From NCBI RefSeq assembly GCF_013359695.1, contig NZ_JABFMU010000062.1, positions 1-34,935 of the forward strand: DNA of 34,935 bases, written 5' to 3'. This stretch comes from Pseudomonas sp. C2B4 (lineage in GTDB: Bacteria; Pseudomonadota; Gammaproteobacteria; Pseudomonadales; Pseudomonadaceae). Made by a program: the position numbers and the translations under genes. Positions 1 to 7,831 of the stretch are shown here, one piece after another; the stretch's first letter is position 1, and every line of letters starts with the position of its first letter. The notes under the pieces were generated by a model. That model made no database searches and was not told the origin of the DNA. It worked only from the letters and a program-made list of their open reading frames with translations.

Positions 1-41
1 CATAGCGCCCGATTGAAGTGTCCAAAATCATTAGGCCAGTT

Positions 42-131
42 CAGCCTGCTCGCGATGGTCGTGAACGATAACGCGCAAACCAGATGCCCAGCGGCGCCTG
101 TTGGTTTTTCGCGAGCAGGCTCGCTCCTACA
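42..131. repeat. REPIN (inverted REP pair, type A)
   Basis: Two inverted REP palindromes flank a spacer. The left half is eroded at its outer end and starts at agcctgctcgcg. The right half ends in cgagcaggctcgctcctaca. The interior (gatggtcgtgaacgataacgcg, then ggcgcctgttggtttttcgc) matches copies at 10773, 10904 and 12598. It lies downstream of the ene-reductase gene. No gene was found in 1-221. Confidence 0.85.
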
Positions 132-221
132 AAAGAGCTGATCCATGTAGCGACCGACTCCATTTCCTTGTCACAACCGCTACCCACAGGCACAGCGTTA
201 ATCCGGCGGTAACCGGGTGTA

Positions 222-1319
222 TCAGGTGAGGGTTGGGTAGTCGGTGTAGCCTGCCGCGCCACCCCCGTAAAAGGTGTCCCGATCCGATTCTGCGAGCGGC
301 GCATCAAGCTTCAGTCGCTCCACCAGGTCCGGATTGCTGATGAATGGACGCCCGAAAGCCACCATGTCGGCATGGCCTGAGGCGACAGCGTCGAGGGCCA
401 TCTGACGGTCATAGCTGTTGTTGGCGATGTAACGACCACCGTAGGTGGCATGCAACGCTTTGAAGTCAAAGCCGCTGGCTTCGTTTTCGCCCTGGGTCTG
501 GCCTTCTACACAGTGAAGATAGGCCAGTCCCAGTCGCCCGAGGTGCTGGGCAAAATAGCCATAAGTCGCCTGCGGATCGCTGTCCAGCGGCGTGTCGCCC
601 ACGGCACGGGTGATCGGTGACAGCCTTACGCCGACACGGTCCGCACCCCAGATCTGCGCGACGGCCTGCACGACTTCCAGGGGGAATCGAATGCGATTTT
701 CCACCGAGCCGCCGTACTGGTCGGTACGCAGGTTGGTGCTGTCGCGAATGAACTGCTCAAGCAGGTAACAGTTGGCCGCGTGCACCTCGACGCCATCGAA
801 ACCGGCGTCCTTGGCACAGCGCGCGGCGTGTTTGTAATCCTCAAGGATCAGTGCGATCTCCTCGGTTTGCAGGGCACGGGGCATTGACGGTGCGCCCAGG
901 GTTTGCGATTCGAGGAACACCACCTCCCCGGCCTGGATGGCTGACGGCGCCACGGGCGCGGCGCCGTTCTCTTGCAGGCTGACATGGGACATCCGACCGA
1001 CGTGCCACAGTTGGCAGACGATCTTGCCGCCCGCCTCGTGCACCGCGTCGGTGACTTGACGCCATGCCGCCACGTGCTCCGCGGTGTAGATGCCTGGCGT
1101 GAAGGCATAACCGCGTCCTTGCCGCGAGATGTTGGTGGCTTCGGAAATGATAAGGCCGGCGGTCGCCCGCTGCCGGTAGTACTCGACCGCCAGCGGCGAT
1201 TGCACGCCCTCCATGGTCGCCCGGGAGCGCGTCAGCGGGGCCATGGCGACCCGATTGGCCACCTTGATTGCACCGATCGCTAGCGATGAGAAAAGATCGG
1301 ATCGTTGATTATCGGACAT
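222..1319 (-). CDS. Old Yellow Enzyme family alkene reductase (NemA/XenB-like)
   Basis: This is an FMN-dependent, NAD(P)H-using ene-reductase that reduces activated C=C bonds or nitro/nitrate-ester compounds in the cytoplasm. The 365-residue protein has the OYE TIM-barrel hallmarks: N-terminal MAPLTRSRA (27-35), QLWHVGR (103-109), the active-site stretch VHAANCYLLEQF with H180, N183 and Tyr185, then YGGSVENR (202-209), and a C-terminal AFGRPFISNPDL. An in-frame start 17 codons upstream is possible, but the ATG at 1319 has GGAG nine bases before it and gives the family's usual N-terminus. It is last in a same-strand catabolic cluster. A repeated motif lies about 150 bp upstream (1466). The family is certain; the physiological substrate is not. 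Confidence 0.93.
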   Translation of the reverse strand: MSDNQRSDLFSSLAIGAIKVANRVAMAPLTRSRATMEGVQSPLAVEYYRQRATAGLIISEATNISRQGRGYAFTPGIYTAEHVAAWRQVTDAVHEAGGKIVCQLWHVGRMSHVSLQENGAAPVAPSAIQAGEVVFLESQTLGAPSMPRALQTEEIALILEDYKHAARCAKDAGFDGVEVHAANCYLLEQFIRDSTNLRTDQYGGSVENRIRFPLEVVQAVAQIWGADRVGVRLSPITRAVGDTPLDSDPQATYGYFAQHLGRLGLAYLHCVEGQTQGENEASGFDFKALHATYGGRYIANNSYDRQMALDAVASGHADMVAFGRPFISNPDLVERLKLDAPLAESDRDTFYGGGAAGYTDYPTLT

Positions 1320-1454
1320 GGTTTTGACTCCAAAATGTTCGAGTAACGGGCTGTGCTGCACCGACGGCACACGTCAGGCATCAAGCCCAAACGCCACTCG
1401 CAAACAGGTACAGTGAGCGGCATCCACCCAGTGACAGGGGCAATAAATACAGCG

Positions 1455-1498
1455 GGGTCAAACCCGGTTAAACGTTGTTAACCAACGGGTATTGACCC
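1455..1498 (-). terminator. Stem-loop directly after the esterase stop codon
   Basis: The left arm GGGTCAA-ACCCG-GTTAA (1455-1471) pairs with TTAAC-CGGGT-TTGACCC (1478-1498), with a short bulge of 3 nt and one of 1 nt. On the minus strand the hairpin begins at the base after the esterase TGA and is followed by a T-rich stretch, not a clean T run. It could be a factor-independent terminator. Its inner part also carries the repeated operator-like motif. Confidence 0.5.
1466..1483. promoter_or_regulatory. Candidate regulator box, copy 1 (GGTTAA-N6-TTAACC)
   Basis: The inverted repeat ggttaaacgttgttaacc lies about 147 bp upstream of the ene-reductase start. Its first 13 bases recur exactly at 3497-3509, upstream of the SDR gene. 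It contains a T-N11-A arrangement typical of LysR-type boxes, so the LysR regulator at 3535-4440 is the obvious candidate. That assignment is inference. Confidence 0.4.
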
Positions 1499-2416
1499 TC
1501 ATGCCTTATAGGCTTCATCGATGAAGGCAACCGCGCCTTTGAGGGCCTTCATCCCCTCTGGAAGAATCGTCGCGAACAGGTGCCAGACGTGGAACATTTC
1601 GGGCCACACTTCCAGTGTCACGCGTACGCGATTCTCTGCCAGGTGCGTAGCCAATCGCATCGCATCGCTCAACATGACTTCACGCTCGCCGATCTGCACC
1701 AGTATGGGCGGCAACCCACGCACATCCGCGAAGACCGGGGATGCACCCGGGTCGTTTTTCAGCGCATCCTGCAAAAATGCTCTGGCCATCAAGTTGAGGC
1801 CCGTCAGGTTCACCGTGGGATCGACGCCGTCACGGGTCAGCATCGACGAGCCGGTATGCTCAAGATTAGCCCAAGGCGAAAGGGCGACCCCGGCAACCGG
1901 AAGCGGCAGCCCTGCGTTGCGCGCCGCCACCATCACCGTGACAACCATGGCCCCACCCGCCGAGTCACCTGAGAAGGCGATGTTTCTCGGCGATATGCCC
2001 TGCTCCAGCAGCCAGCGGTAGGAGGTCAACGTGTCTTCAATCGCAGCGGGAAACGGATGTTCCGGCGCGAGACGATAGTCAGGCATGTAAACCTTGGCCT
2101 TCAACAGTCTGGCGTAATGCCCTGCCAGGCCGTGATAACCCGCAGGGCTGCCCGCGACATACCCACCGCCGTGAATGTAAAGCAGCACTTTGCCGTTCTC
2201 GACTTCCGGCGGCGAGACGACCGTCGCGGCAACGCCGCCCATGTCAATCTGTTCGACGGTCACGCCTTCAGGCGTGGGATGAGCCGCGAGCACCTGCACA
2301 TAGTTGCGCCGGGCGGTCTCCCAACACCCGTCCTCGCCGCGCAACAAGGGGCCGAAGGCCAGTGACGCCGTATTCCAGGCATCGATGCATTCCTGAACGT
2401 TTGGACTGAAAATCAT
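1499..2416 (-). CDS. Alpha/beta hydrolase, HSL (steryl acetyl hydrolase-like) family esterase
   Basis: This is a cytoplasmic carboxylesterase of the hormone-sensitive-lipase family, 305 residues, a typical length. The oxyanion-hole motif HGGGY is at 82-86. The nucleophile elbow GDSAG places Ser152, and the catalytic His is probably H276 in EMFHVWH. The acid is in GEREVMLSD (E247 or D251). MPDYRLAPEHPFPAA (111-125) is the family's conserved block. The start ATG has only a weak GGGA upstream. It lies between the SDR and the ene-reductase on the same strand and probably hydrolyses an ester or lactone intermediate of the pathway. Family assignment is firm; substrate unknown. Confidence 0.9.
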   Translation of the reverse strand: MIFSPNVQECIDAWNTASLAFGPLLRGEDGCWETARRNYVQVLAAHPTPEGVTVEQIDMGGVAATVVSPPEVENGKVLLYIHGGGYVAGSPAGYHGLAGHYARLLKAKVYMPDYRLAPEHPFPAAIEDTLTSYRWLLEQGISPRNIAFSGDSAGGAMVVTVMVAARNAGLPLPVAGVALSPWANLEHTGSSMLTRDGVDPTVNLTGLNLMARAFLQDALKNDPGASPVFADVRGLPPILVQIGEREVMLSDAMRLATHLAENRVRVTLEVWPEMFHVWHLFATILPEGMKALKGAVAFIDEAYKA

Positions 2417-2577
2417 AGGTAATCCCGAAGTTCTCTTTCACAGTTGTCGATCCGGCTGCGAAGGGCTGCTCAGGCCCCGGAGCGGATCGCACGAAGGTGT
2501 AGTGACTGGCCTTGAACGGATCGAGCGACGCCTGCACGCCGCTGCGATCAGGTCGCGGCCGTTCGAATCAATCCCGG

Positions 2578-3297
2578 CTATTGAGCAAGGTAGCCGCCGT
2601 CGATAACCAATTCCGCGCCTGTGACGTAGCTCGACTCGTCGCTGGCCAGATACAGGCAGCCGTAGGCGATCTCGATGGGCTTGCCCGCTCGTTTCATCGG
2701 CGTCGAATCGATGACCTGGTCGTTGAGATCCGCTGCTTGCGCCTGGGTAAGCGGCGTGTCGATAAAACCAGGGTGCACCGAGTTGACCCGGATCCCTTGG
2801 GTTGCATACGTCATCGCAGCGTTTTTCGACATGTTTCGTACCGCACCTTTGACGGCGTGGTAGGCGTGGGCACCGGCAACGGCCGCGCTGCCCCAAATCG
2901 ACGAGATATTGACGATTGACCCCGCTCCCTGCCGGCGCATCACCCGGACTGCCTCGCGCATTCCGAGAAAGACGCCCGTCTGGTCGACCGCGATCATCTG
3001 CAGCCATTCCTTCATTTCCAGCTCATCCAGGCCTTCGTAGGCAATGATCCCGGCATTGTTGATCAGCACATCCAGACGACCCTGCTTGTCGATGATCGCA
3101 GCGACTGCCGACGACCAGTCCTCTTCGCTCGTGACGTCGAGCTTCAGGGCTTCGACACCCTCGCAATAGGCGGTTACAGGATCCGCAATATCACTGGCAA
3201 ACACCGTCGCCCCTTCCTTGGCGAACAGTTCCGTGACGGCGTAACCGATACCGCTGGCCGCTCCAGTGACCAATACCACTTTGTTTTTCAATCTCAT
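2578..3297 (-). CDS. Short-chain dehydrogenase/reductase (classical SDR)
   Basis: This NAD(P)-dependent alcohol dehydrogenase/ketoreductase has 239 residues. The cofactor motif TGAASGIG is at 11-18, and Asp36 after beta-2 suggests NAD(H) preference. NNAG is at 80-83, and the catalytic Ser133-Tyr146-Lys150 are in NISS and YHAVK. PGFIDTP (176-182) follows, and the C-terminus is ELVIDGGYLAQ. It resembles cyclohexanol- or hydroxysteroid-dehydrogenase-type SDRs, though such names are unreliable in this family. A 237-bp spacer to the upstream LysR gene contains the second copy of the regulator box and a GC-rich hairpin. It most likely interconverts an alcohol and a ketone in the cluster's pathway. 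Confidence 0.92.
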   Translation of the reverse strand: MRLKNKVVLVTGAASGIGYAVTELFAKEGATVFASDIADPVTAYCEGVEALKLDVTSEEDWSSAVAAIIDKQGRLDVLINNAGIIAYEGLDELEMKEWLQMIAVDQTGVFLGMREAVRVMRRQGAGSIVNISSIWGSAAVAGAHAYHAVKGAVRNMSKNAAMTYATQGIRVNSVHPGFIDTPLTQAQAADLNDQVIDSTPMKRAGKPIEIAYGCLYLASDESSYVTGAELVIDGGYLAQ

Positions 3298-3364
3298 GAC
3301 CTAATACCTTCTGTTCATCTTGCGTCGTGGGAAATCCCGGTGACTCGATGTGCAGGAAAGTCAG

Positions 3365-3380
3365 CGGCGGGCACCCGCCG
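3365..3380. promoter_or_regulatory. GC-rich inverted repeat in the SDR leader
   Basis: A perfect 7-bp inverted repeat, cGGCGGG-ca-CCCGCCg, lies about 70 bp upstream of the SDR start. It could be a leader hairpin or an operator; nothing in the sequence decides which. Confidence 0.3.
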
Positions 3381-3496
3381 GGGCCTCGTCCTGGGAACGA
3401 TCCAAGGGAACGCCCGAGTAGAGACACCGCGAAAACCGGTCGATGGTTCGATGCACATCAGCACCGGCACAGTAGCGCTGACGAGGTCGTGCAGAG

Positions 3497-3512
3497 GGTT
3501 AAACGTTGTCAA
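3497..3512. promoter_or_regulatory. Candidate regulator box, copy 2
   Basis: GGTTAAACGTTGT is identical to the first 13 bases of the box at 1466 and is followed by c-AA where copy 1 has t-AA. It lies about 200 bp upstream of the SDR start and just downstream of the LysR stop codon. A nearby GTTAAC at 3518-3523 may form the other half. Proposed as a binding site for the cluster's LysR regulator. Confidence 0.38.
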
Positions 3513-3534
3513 TTGCCGTTAACACGGCGTTGCT

Positions 3535-4440
3535 TCACGTGACCTTCCAGGGGTTCTGCCGCCACTTTTCCTGGAAGAACTCAATGAACACCCGAATGCG
3601 TGGGCTGAGATGTCTTCTGTCCGAGTACAACAAATAGACCGGTTCAACGATCCCCGACTTGAAGTCCTCCAACAGGGGCACCAATGTGCCAGCTCTTACG
3701 TCTGCCCCGATATGGAAGTCGGCCAGCTTGACCACCCCCGCCCCCGATAGAGCCATATCCCGCAGCAGATCGCCTTGAGTGAACGATGCACTGGGCGTTA
3801 CCGGCACCGAAACCCCTTCGCCGTCCTGGACGAATACCCATTTGCTCCAGGGGCTTACAAAACTGAAGTTGAAACAGCGGTGGTTCAAAAGGTCGGCCGG
3901 AACCGTCGGCGTACCCTGTTCAGCCAGGTAAGCGGGCGAGGCGCAAATCAGCCACTCACACTCACCGATTCGCTTGGCGATGCGGGAAGAACTCGGCAGC
4001 ACTCCGCTGTGGATGGCAATATCGAGTCCCTGTTCAAAGTGGTCCACAAACTGCGCCCCCAACTGAATTTCCACATCCATCGACGGGTACAAATCCAGGA
4101 ACTCCGCAAGCCAAGGCACTATCTGGTGCTTGGCAAAGGTGGTCATGGTATGGATGCGAAGGGTACCGCTGACCCTTGAGGGTAGGCCTTCGGCCAAAGA
4201 ATCAGCCTCGTTCATCGCTTCGACGACTGCCTTGGCACTGCGCAGGTAAGCGGCCCCCTCCTCGGTCAGCGTCAGAACCCGCGAGCCCCTCTGGAAAAGC
4301 CTGACCTGCAGCCGATCCTCCAAGCGGGTGATCAACTTGCTCACGGCCGACGGGGTGATGTTATGGGCCCTGGCAGCCGCCGAGAAACTGCCGCACTCGG
4401 TCGACCATATGAACGCGAGAAGCTGCGAGTAGTTGTCCAT
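3535..4440 (-). CDS. LysR-family transcriptional regulator
   Basis: A full-length LTTR of 301 residues. The N-terminal winged helix runs from LLAFIWSTECGSFSAAARAHNITPSAVSKLI to the linker (about residues 7-65), followed by a LysR substrate-binding domain of the CrgA/DsdC-like group (about 90-290; HTMTTFAKHQIVPWL and CASPAYLAEQGTP blocks). It starts only 22 bp downstream of the cupin gene on the same strand, so it is probably co-transcribed with it, and it sits centrally in the cluster. This makes it the likely ligand-responsive regulator of the surrounding genes. AGGA lies just before the ATG. Confidence 0.92.
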   Translation of the reverse strand: MDNYSQLLAFIWSTECGSFSAAARAHNITPSAVSKLITRLEDRLQVRLFQRGSRVLTLTEEGAAYLRSAKAVVEAMNEADSLAEGLPSRVSGTLRIHTMTTFAKHQIVPWLAEFLDLYPSMDVEIQLGAQFVDHFEQGLDIAIHSGVLPSSSRIAKRIGECEWLICASPAYLAEQGTPTVPADLLNHRCFNFSFVSPWSKWVFVQDGEGVSVPVTPSASFTQGDLLRDMALSGAGVVKLADFHIGADVRAGTLVPLLEDFKSGIVEPVYLLYSDRRHLSPRIRVFIEFFQEKWRQNPWKVT

Positions 4441-4462
4441 TCCCTATCCTGGCGTAGCGTGA

Positions 4463-4999
4463 TCAGCGGATGAACTGCTCAATGTAATCGTCCGGCAGCC
4501 CCAAGGATTTGTAATGAGCGCGGGCGCTTTCAAGCTTGGTAAAAACGTCTTCGTAACCGACCGCAACGCCCTGAGGGTCGACGTAGGTATAGCCGCCCTG
4601 AACGTGAAACCAGGTAATCATTTCCTCAACGTCTTCAGGCACGAAAAGCGTGTGTGTCTCACCGGGAGGCTCGTACGCAAAGGAGCCTTCTTCAGCGATC
4701 CAGTCATGCTCCAGGTAATACCAACGCCCCTTGAGCACGATCGCATGAACACCACCGGTGTGGCGGTGACGAGAAAGGACACCGGCCTGGCGCACACGCA
4801 GAAGGTTAATGTAGTACCCGCCACTGGTATTGAGTAGAAGCGGCTTGAACGAAACCGTTTTAGTGACCGGAACCCATAATTCGTCATCGTCCAGCCATTG
4901 GGTCATTACGCCAGGGTGAACCATGTCCGGGGTCATGAATGGGACTTGCGGCAACTGGTAGGCAATCGCCAATTCATCAGGTTTTACGGGAGTATTCAT
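4463..4999 (-). CDS. Cupin protein of the 2,4'-dihydroxyacetophenone dioxygenase family
   Basis: A 178-residue single-domain cupin. The metal-binding signature is H78-x-H80 (SRHRH) with His116 (PPGETHTLF) 36 residues after H80. That matches the two-His-plus-His iron centre of 2,4'-dihydroxyacetophenone dioxygenase, which cleaves the C-C bond between a ketone and its alpha-hydroxymethyl carbon. The start at 4999 is chosen because AGAGG sits seven bases before it; an in-frame TTG eight codons upstream lacks this. It heads a two-gene unit with the LysR regulator. It is likely an Fe(II) oxygenase acting on an alpha-hydroxyketone, although many relatives have no proven substrate. Confidence 0.85.
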   Translation of the reverse strand: MNTPVKPDELAIAYQLPQVPFMTPDMVHPGVMTQWLDDDELWVPVTKTVSFKPLLLNTSGGYYINLLRVRQAGVLSRHRHTGGVHAIVLKGRWYYLEHDWIAEEGSFAYEPPGETHTLFVPEDVEEMITWFHVQGGYTYVDPQGVAVGYEDVFTKLESARAHYKSLGLPDDYIEQFIR

Positions 5000-5169
5000 T
5001 TTTCGGCCTCTCGGTTTTTTCAAGCATCAACAGCGCAACAATCGCGCCCTTGGTTCGGTTGAATGAAAGGTTATGGGAGTGATCCCACGATGAAAACAGC
5101 TGCCTGCGCACACCAGATGTGACGCCTGGTCATAGGGAACGAAGCGCCGTCAGGCGACATGACAAATGA

Positions 5170-5194
5170 AAGCGCCCGCAAAATGCGGGCGCTT
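5170..5194 (-). terminator. Intrinsic terminator after the second hydrolase
   Basis: A perfect 11-bp stem (aagcgcccgca / tgcgggcgctt) with a 3-nt loop. On the minus strand it is followed by a T-rich tail (TTTCATTTG). It separates the hydrolase gene (stop at 5305) from the cupin gene promoter region (5000-5169). Confidence 0.7.
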
Positions 5195-5208
5195 GAGGTG
5201 AGGGTCCG

Positions 5209-5309
5209 TGCGGGAGCGAGCCTGCTCGCGAAGAGCGTCCGGGCAACGCGGTGTATCAGGCACTACGCGTTATCGTTGGCGTCCATCGCGAGCATGCCCG
5301 GTGCCTACA
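5209..5309. repeat. REPIN, degenerate right half, reaching the hydrolase stop codon
   Basis: The left REP (tgcgggagcgagcctgctcgcgaag) is intact. The interior contains cgcgttatcgttggcgtcc. The right half is degenerate (atcgcgagcatgcccggtgcctaca) and its end overlaps the TAG stop of the hydrolase gene (5305-5307). With the terminator at 5170 this accounts for most of the 305-bp gap at 5000-5304. Confidence 0.7.
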
Positions 5310-6141
5310 CGCGGGGATTCGAAAAGAAGTCGATGATTGCCGGAAGCACCTGCTCGGGCGCCTCCAGGGTCGGACTGTGCCCGATCTTGCTGAGTCGGAT
5401 CAATTTCGAGTTCGGCAATTCCCGCTTCATCTCATCGGACCACGCAGGCGGTCGCGGCATGTCCTCCTCGCCATTGATGATCAGCACCGGGATGGTGATC
5501 GATGCCAACAACTCCACTGAACTTTCGCGATGCATGACCCCTTTCATCGCCGGGCGCAGCGTTTTTGGCAACGCCTGGATTCGATCTCGCCAAAAGGCCA
5601 CCAGCTCCTGCTTTTCAGGGTTATTGCGAGTGGTCTTGCCAAACATCACTTCCATGGTCATGTCGAGGATTTCACCGACGAAACCCTGCTCCCCCGCGTC
5701 GACCACCCATTGCGCGAATCGCGCGCCTTGCTCGGGCGGCTCACCACAGGCCGAGGAGCCTGCGACCACCAGTGAGCGGAAAAGCGCCTGGCGTCTGGCA
5801 ATGAGCCTGAACGCCACATCTCCACCCATGGATTGGGCCATGACATTGATCGAGCTGAGCTCCATTTTTTCGATCAGGGCTTCCATGTCATCCGCACACT
5901 GATCCATGGTGATGATGTCGACATCGTCCAGGGCGCTTCTTCCCTGGCCTCTGAAATCAGGGCGTATGACCCGAAACTTGCCGTCAGCGGCCTGGACCAG
6001 GCCGTCAAACATGCTCCCATCGAGAAAGCAGGAGTGAAGGCAAAGCACGACGGGCAGGTCAGCTTCGCCCGTGTCTTCAACCCATAGCGTCGTGCCATTG
6101 ACCTGAATGTGTTTACCGTACGAATTGGCAACTTTTAGCAT
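5305..6141 (-). CDS. Alpha/beta hydrolase (enol-lactonase/C-C hydrolase type)
   Basis: A 278-residue alpha/beta hydrolase-1 fold protein. The oxyanion region is HSCFLDGSMF (36-45), where the usual HG is HS. The strand-3 block is RPDFRGQGRS. Ser104 is the nucleophile (AQSMGG), D227 the probable acid (INGEED) and His255 the base (IGHSPTLE). The start at 6141 is supported by AGGAG eight bases upstream; an upstream in-frame ATG adds eight residues without a better site. It follows the MFS gene by 82 bp on the same strand. It may act on a ring-cleavage, ester or lactone intermediate; the sequence does not reveal the substrate. Confidence 0.88.
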   Translation of the reverse strand: MLKVANSYGKHIQVNGTTLWVEDTGEADLPVVLCLHSCFLDGSMFDGLVQAADGKFRVIRPDFRGQGRSALDDVDIITMDQCADDMEALIEKMELSSINVMAQSMGGDVAFRLIARRQALFRSLVVAGSSACGEPPEQGARFAQWVVDAGEQGFVGEILDMTMEVMFGKTTRNNPEKQELVAFWRDRIQALPKTLRPAMKGVMHRESSVELLASITIPVLIINGEEDMPRPPAWSDEMKRELPNSKLIRLSKIGHSPTLEAPEQVLPAIIDFFSNPRV

Positions 6142-6223
6142 GTTGGTTCTCCTGACATTGAACATCCCCGCAAGGGATTTTTTTATAGGGTGCAGGTGTG
6201 GCGTTTTCAGTCGGTACGACGAC

Positions 6224-7612
6224 TCAATCCGCCAGGTTGCAGGACGCTTTTGAAACCAACGCCCGATCGTGTTTGAGGAACCATCCCGTGGTCTCGCGTG
6301 TAAAAAAGGCGGTTACAAACGCAGCAACCACCATCAGTCCGGAGATGAAATACAGCGCGTAGTTGTACCCCGCCACCTGATCAAAACCGCCGCCGGCACC
6401 GATGAACAGGCCGATCACGAAAGGGCCGAAGCCACCGGCATAGATACCCACGTTGACAATCGAGCCCGCGATGCCCGACGTGCCGGGCTTGGCTGAATCG
6501 AAGGCGATCGCATACAGCAGCGTATAGGGCGCATTCATTGCAAACCCGGCAAACAATTGAATGCAGATGAGCCAGGTCAGGCTCAAGGACGTGAACTGAA
6601 ACAGGTACATGCCGATCGCCAGCCAGGCGAATACGATCATCAGGCAAAGCTTGCGGCCCATGCGGTCAGAGATCCAACCCCAGACGATTTGCCCGATACC
6701 ACCGGTGATGGTGAACAAAACGGAATACGCCGCGGCCTCGGCGAAGTTGTAATGAGCCACGAATGCCAGGTACTGAGGCAGCCAGAAGCTGATTCCGAAA
6801 TAACCGACAATGGCCAGCATCGAGACCAGCGCGATAGTGCTGATGTTCGGATTGCGCATCGCGGACCGAAAAGCGCCCTCAGGTGCCACCACCGCCCCTT
6901 GGGCAGCGCTTAACGCCGGAACGGTTTCCCCAACGTCACGCACATGATCGACGAACGACTCGTAGCGCTTTTTGGTGCAAAACCACCAGTAGATCGAAAA
7001 GATAATGATCATGGGGACCGGGAACAGCAGAAAGGCCAGGCGCCAGTTCTCAGGACCGTAAGCGTTCAACAAGGCACTGATCGCCAGACCACCGATCAAC
7101 GTGCCCCATGGATAGCCCGTGTGATGCAACCCCAGCGCAAAACCGCGCCGTTCACGCGACCACCACTCGGACAAAGACGTGACTTCGATAGCCTCACCGG
7201 CCCCGCCAAAGGCGTGGGAAATCACCTGCAACGCGACGAGCATGCCCAATGATGCGGTGAGGAAATTCAGCCCGGTCAAAAAGGTAAACAAGGTGTAGGC
7301 AATCACGATGGGCAGGTGACGATACTTCCTCATCCAACCTTGCCCGCCCTTGTCAGCCCAGATCATGCAAGGCACAGCAATCAACGAGGTGGCGATGGTG
7401 ATGAACGCCGCGAGAAAACCGGTCATTTCTGCACTGGTCTTGAATTCGCTGGTGATCGAGGGCAACACCATAAAGAACATCTGACGTGAGTTGGCGTCCA
7501 TGGCGTAGACCAGCCAGAGCAACGCCATTGCTCCCCACGAGGCGGTTCCCGCACCTTTGGAAACCCGGGTGAACGACGGAATAACACCTGCCTTTTCTTG
7601 AGCGAGGCCCAT
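6224..7612 (-). CDS. MFS transporter (anion/cation symporter-like, 12 TM)
   Basis: A major-facilitator importer of 462 residues in the inner membrane. About twelve hydrophobic segments are visible, split 6+6 by a hydrophilic loop near 215-255 (KKRYESFVDHVRDVGE). The inter-helix motif DRMGRK is present in the second half, and SEWWSRERRGFALGL resembles the ACS (hexuronate/aromatic acid/phthalate) families. GGGAGAG precedes the ATG by eight bases, and an A-rich AACAATAA stands further upstream as a possible Crc/Hfq site. It is likely the uptake system for the cluster substrate. Family is firm; the transported compound is inferred to be an organic anion. Confidence 0.9.
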   Translation of the reverse strand: MGLAQEKAGVIPSFTRVSKGAGTASWGAMALLWLVYAMDANSRQMFFMVLPSITSEFKTSAEMTGFLAAFITIATSLIAVPCMIWADKGGQGWMRKYRHLPIVIAYTLFTFLTGLNFLTASLGMLVALQVISHAFGGAGEAIEVTSLSEWWSRERRGFALGLHHTGYPWGTLIGGLAISALLNAYGPENWRLAFLLFPVPMIIIFSIYWWFCTKKRYESFVDHVRDVGETVPALSAAQGAVVAPEGAFRSAMRNPNISTIALVSMLAIVGYFGISFWLPQYLAFVAHYNFAEAAAYSVLFTITGGIGQIVWGWISDRMGRKLCLMIVFAWLAIGMYLFQFTSLSLTWLICIQLFAGFAMNAPYTLLYAIAFDSAKPGTSGIAGSIVNVGIYAGGFGPFVIGLFIGAGGGFDQVAGYNYALYFISGLMVVAAFVTAFFTRETTGWFLKHDRALVSKASCNLAD

Positions 7613-7639
7613 TGGATTCTCTCCCGCTGAGTTTTATTT

Positions 7640-7647
7640 TTATTGTT
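7640..7647 (-). promoter_or_regulatory. Possible Crc/Hfq CA motif in the MFS leader
   Basis: The minus strand reads AACAATAA (AAnAAnAA) about 28 nt before the MFS start, within the longer A-rich run AACAATAAAAATAAAAC. In Pseudomonas such A-rich motifs next to the ribosome-binding site recruit Hfq/Crc for catabolite repression. The match is short, so it is suggestive only. Confidence 0.35.
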
Positions 7648-7831
7648 CCCCGGCGAATGGGTGCATCGCACTGACAACGTCGGGTATGCAGGCGCCTCCA
7701 GAACACCGGAAGTGTTCGAGGCCACCGTTTGAGGATTAGAAACCCGACGAGATTTGATGGATATAGCTGGAAAAGCACACCTGCTTTGAATGTTTGGCAC
7801 AGGTAGAGGACAGCCGGGATGAATCAAGGCG

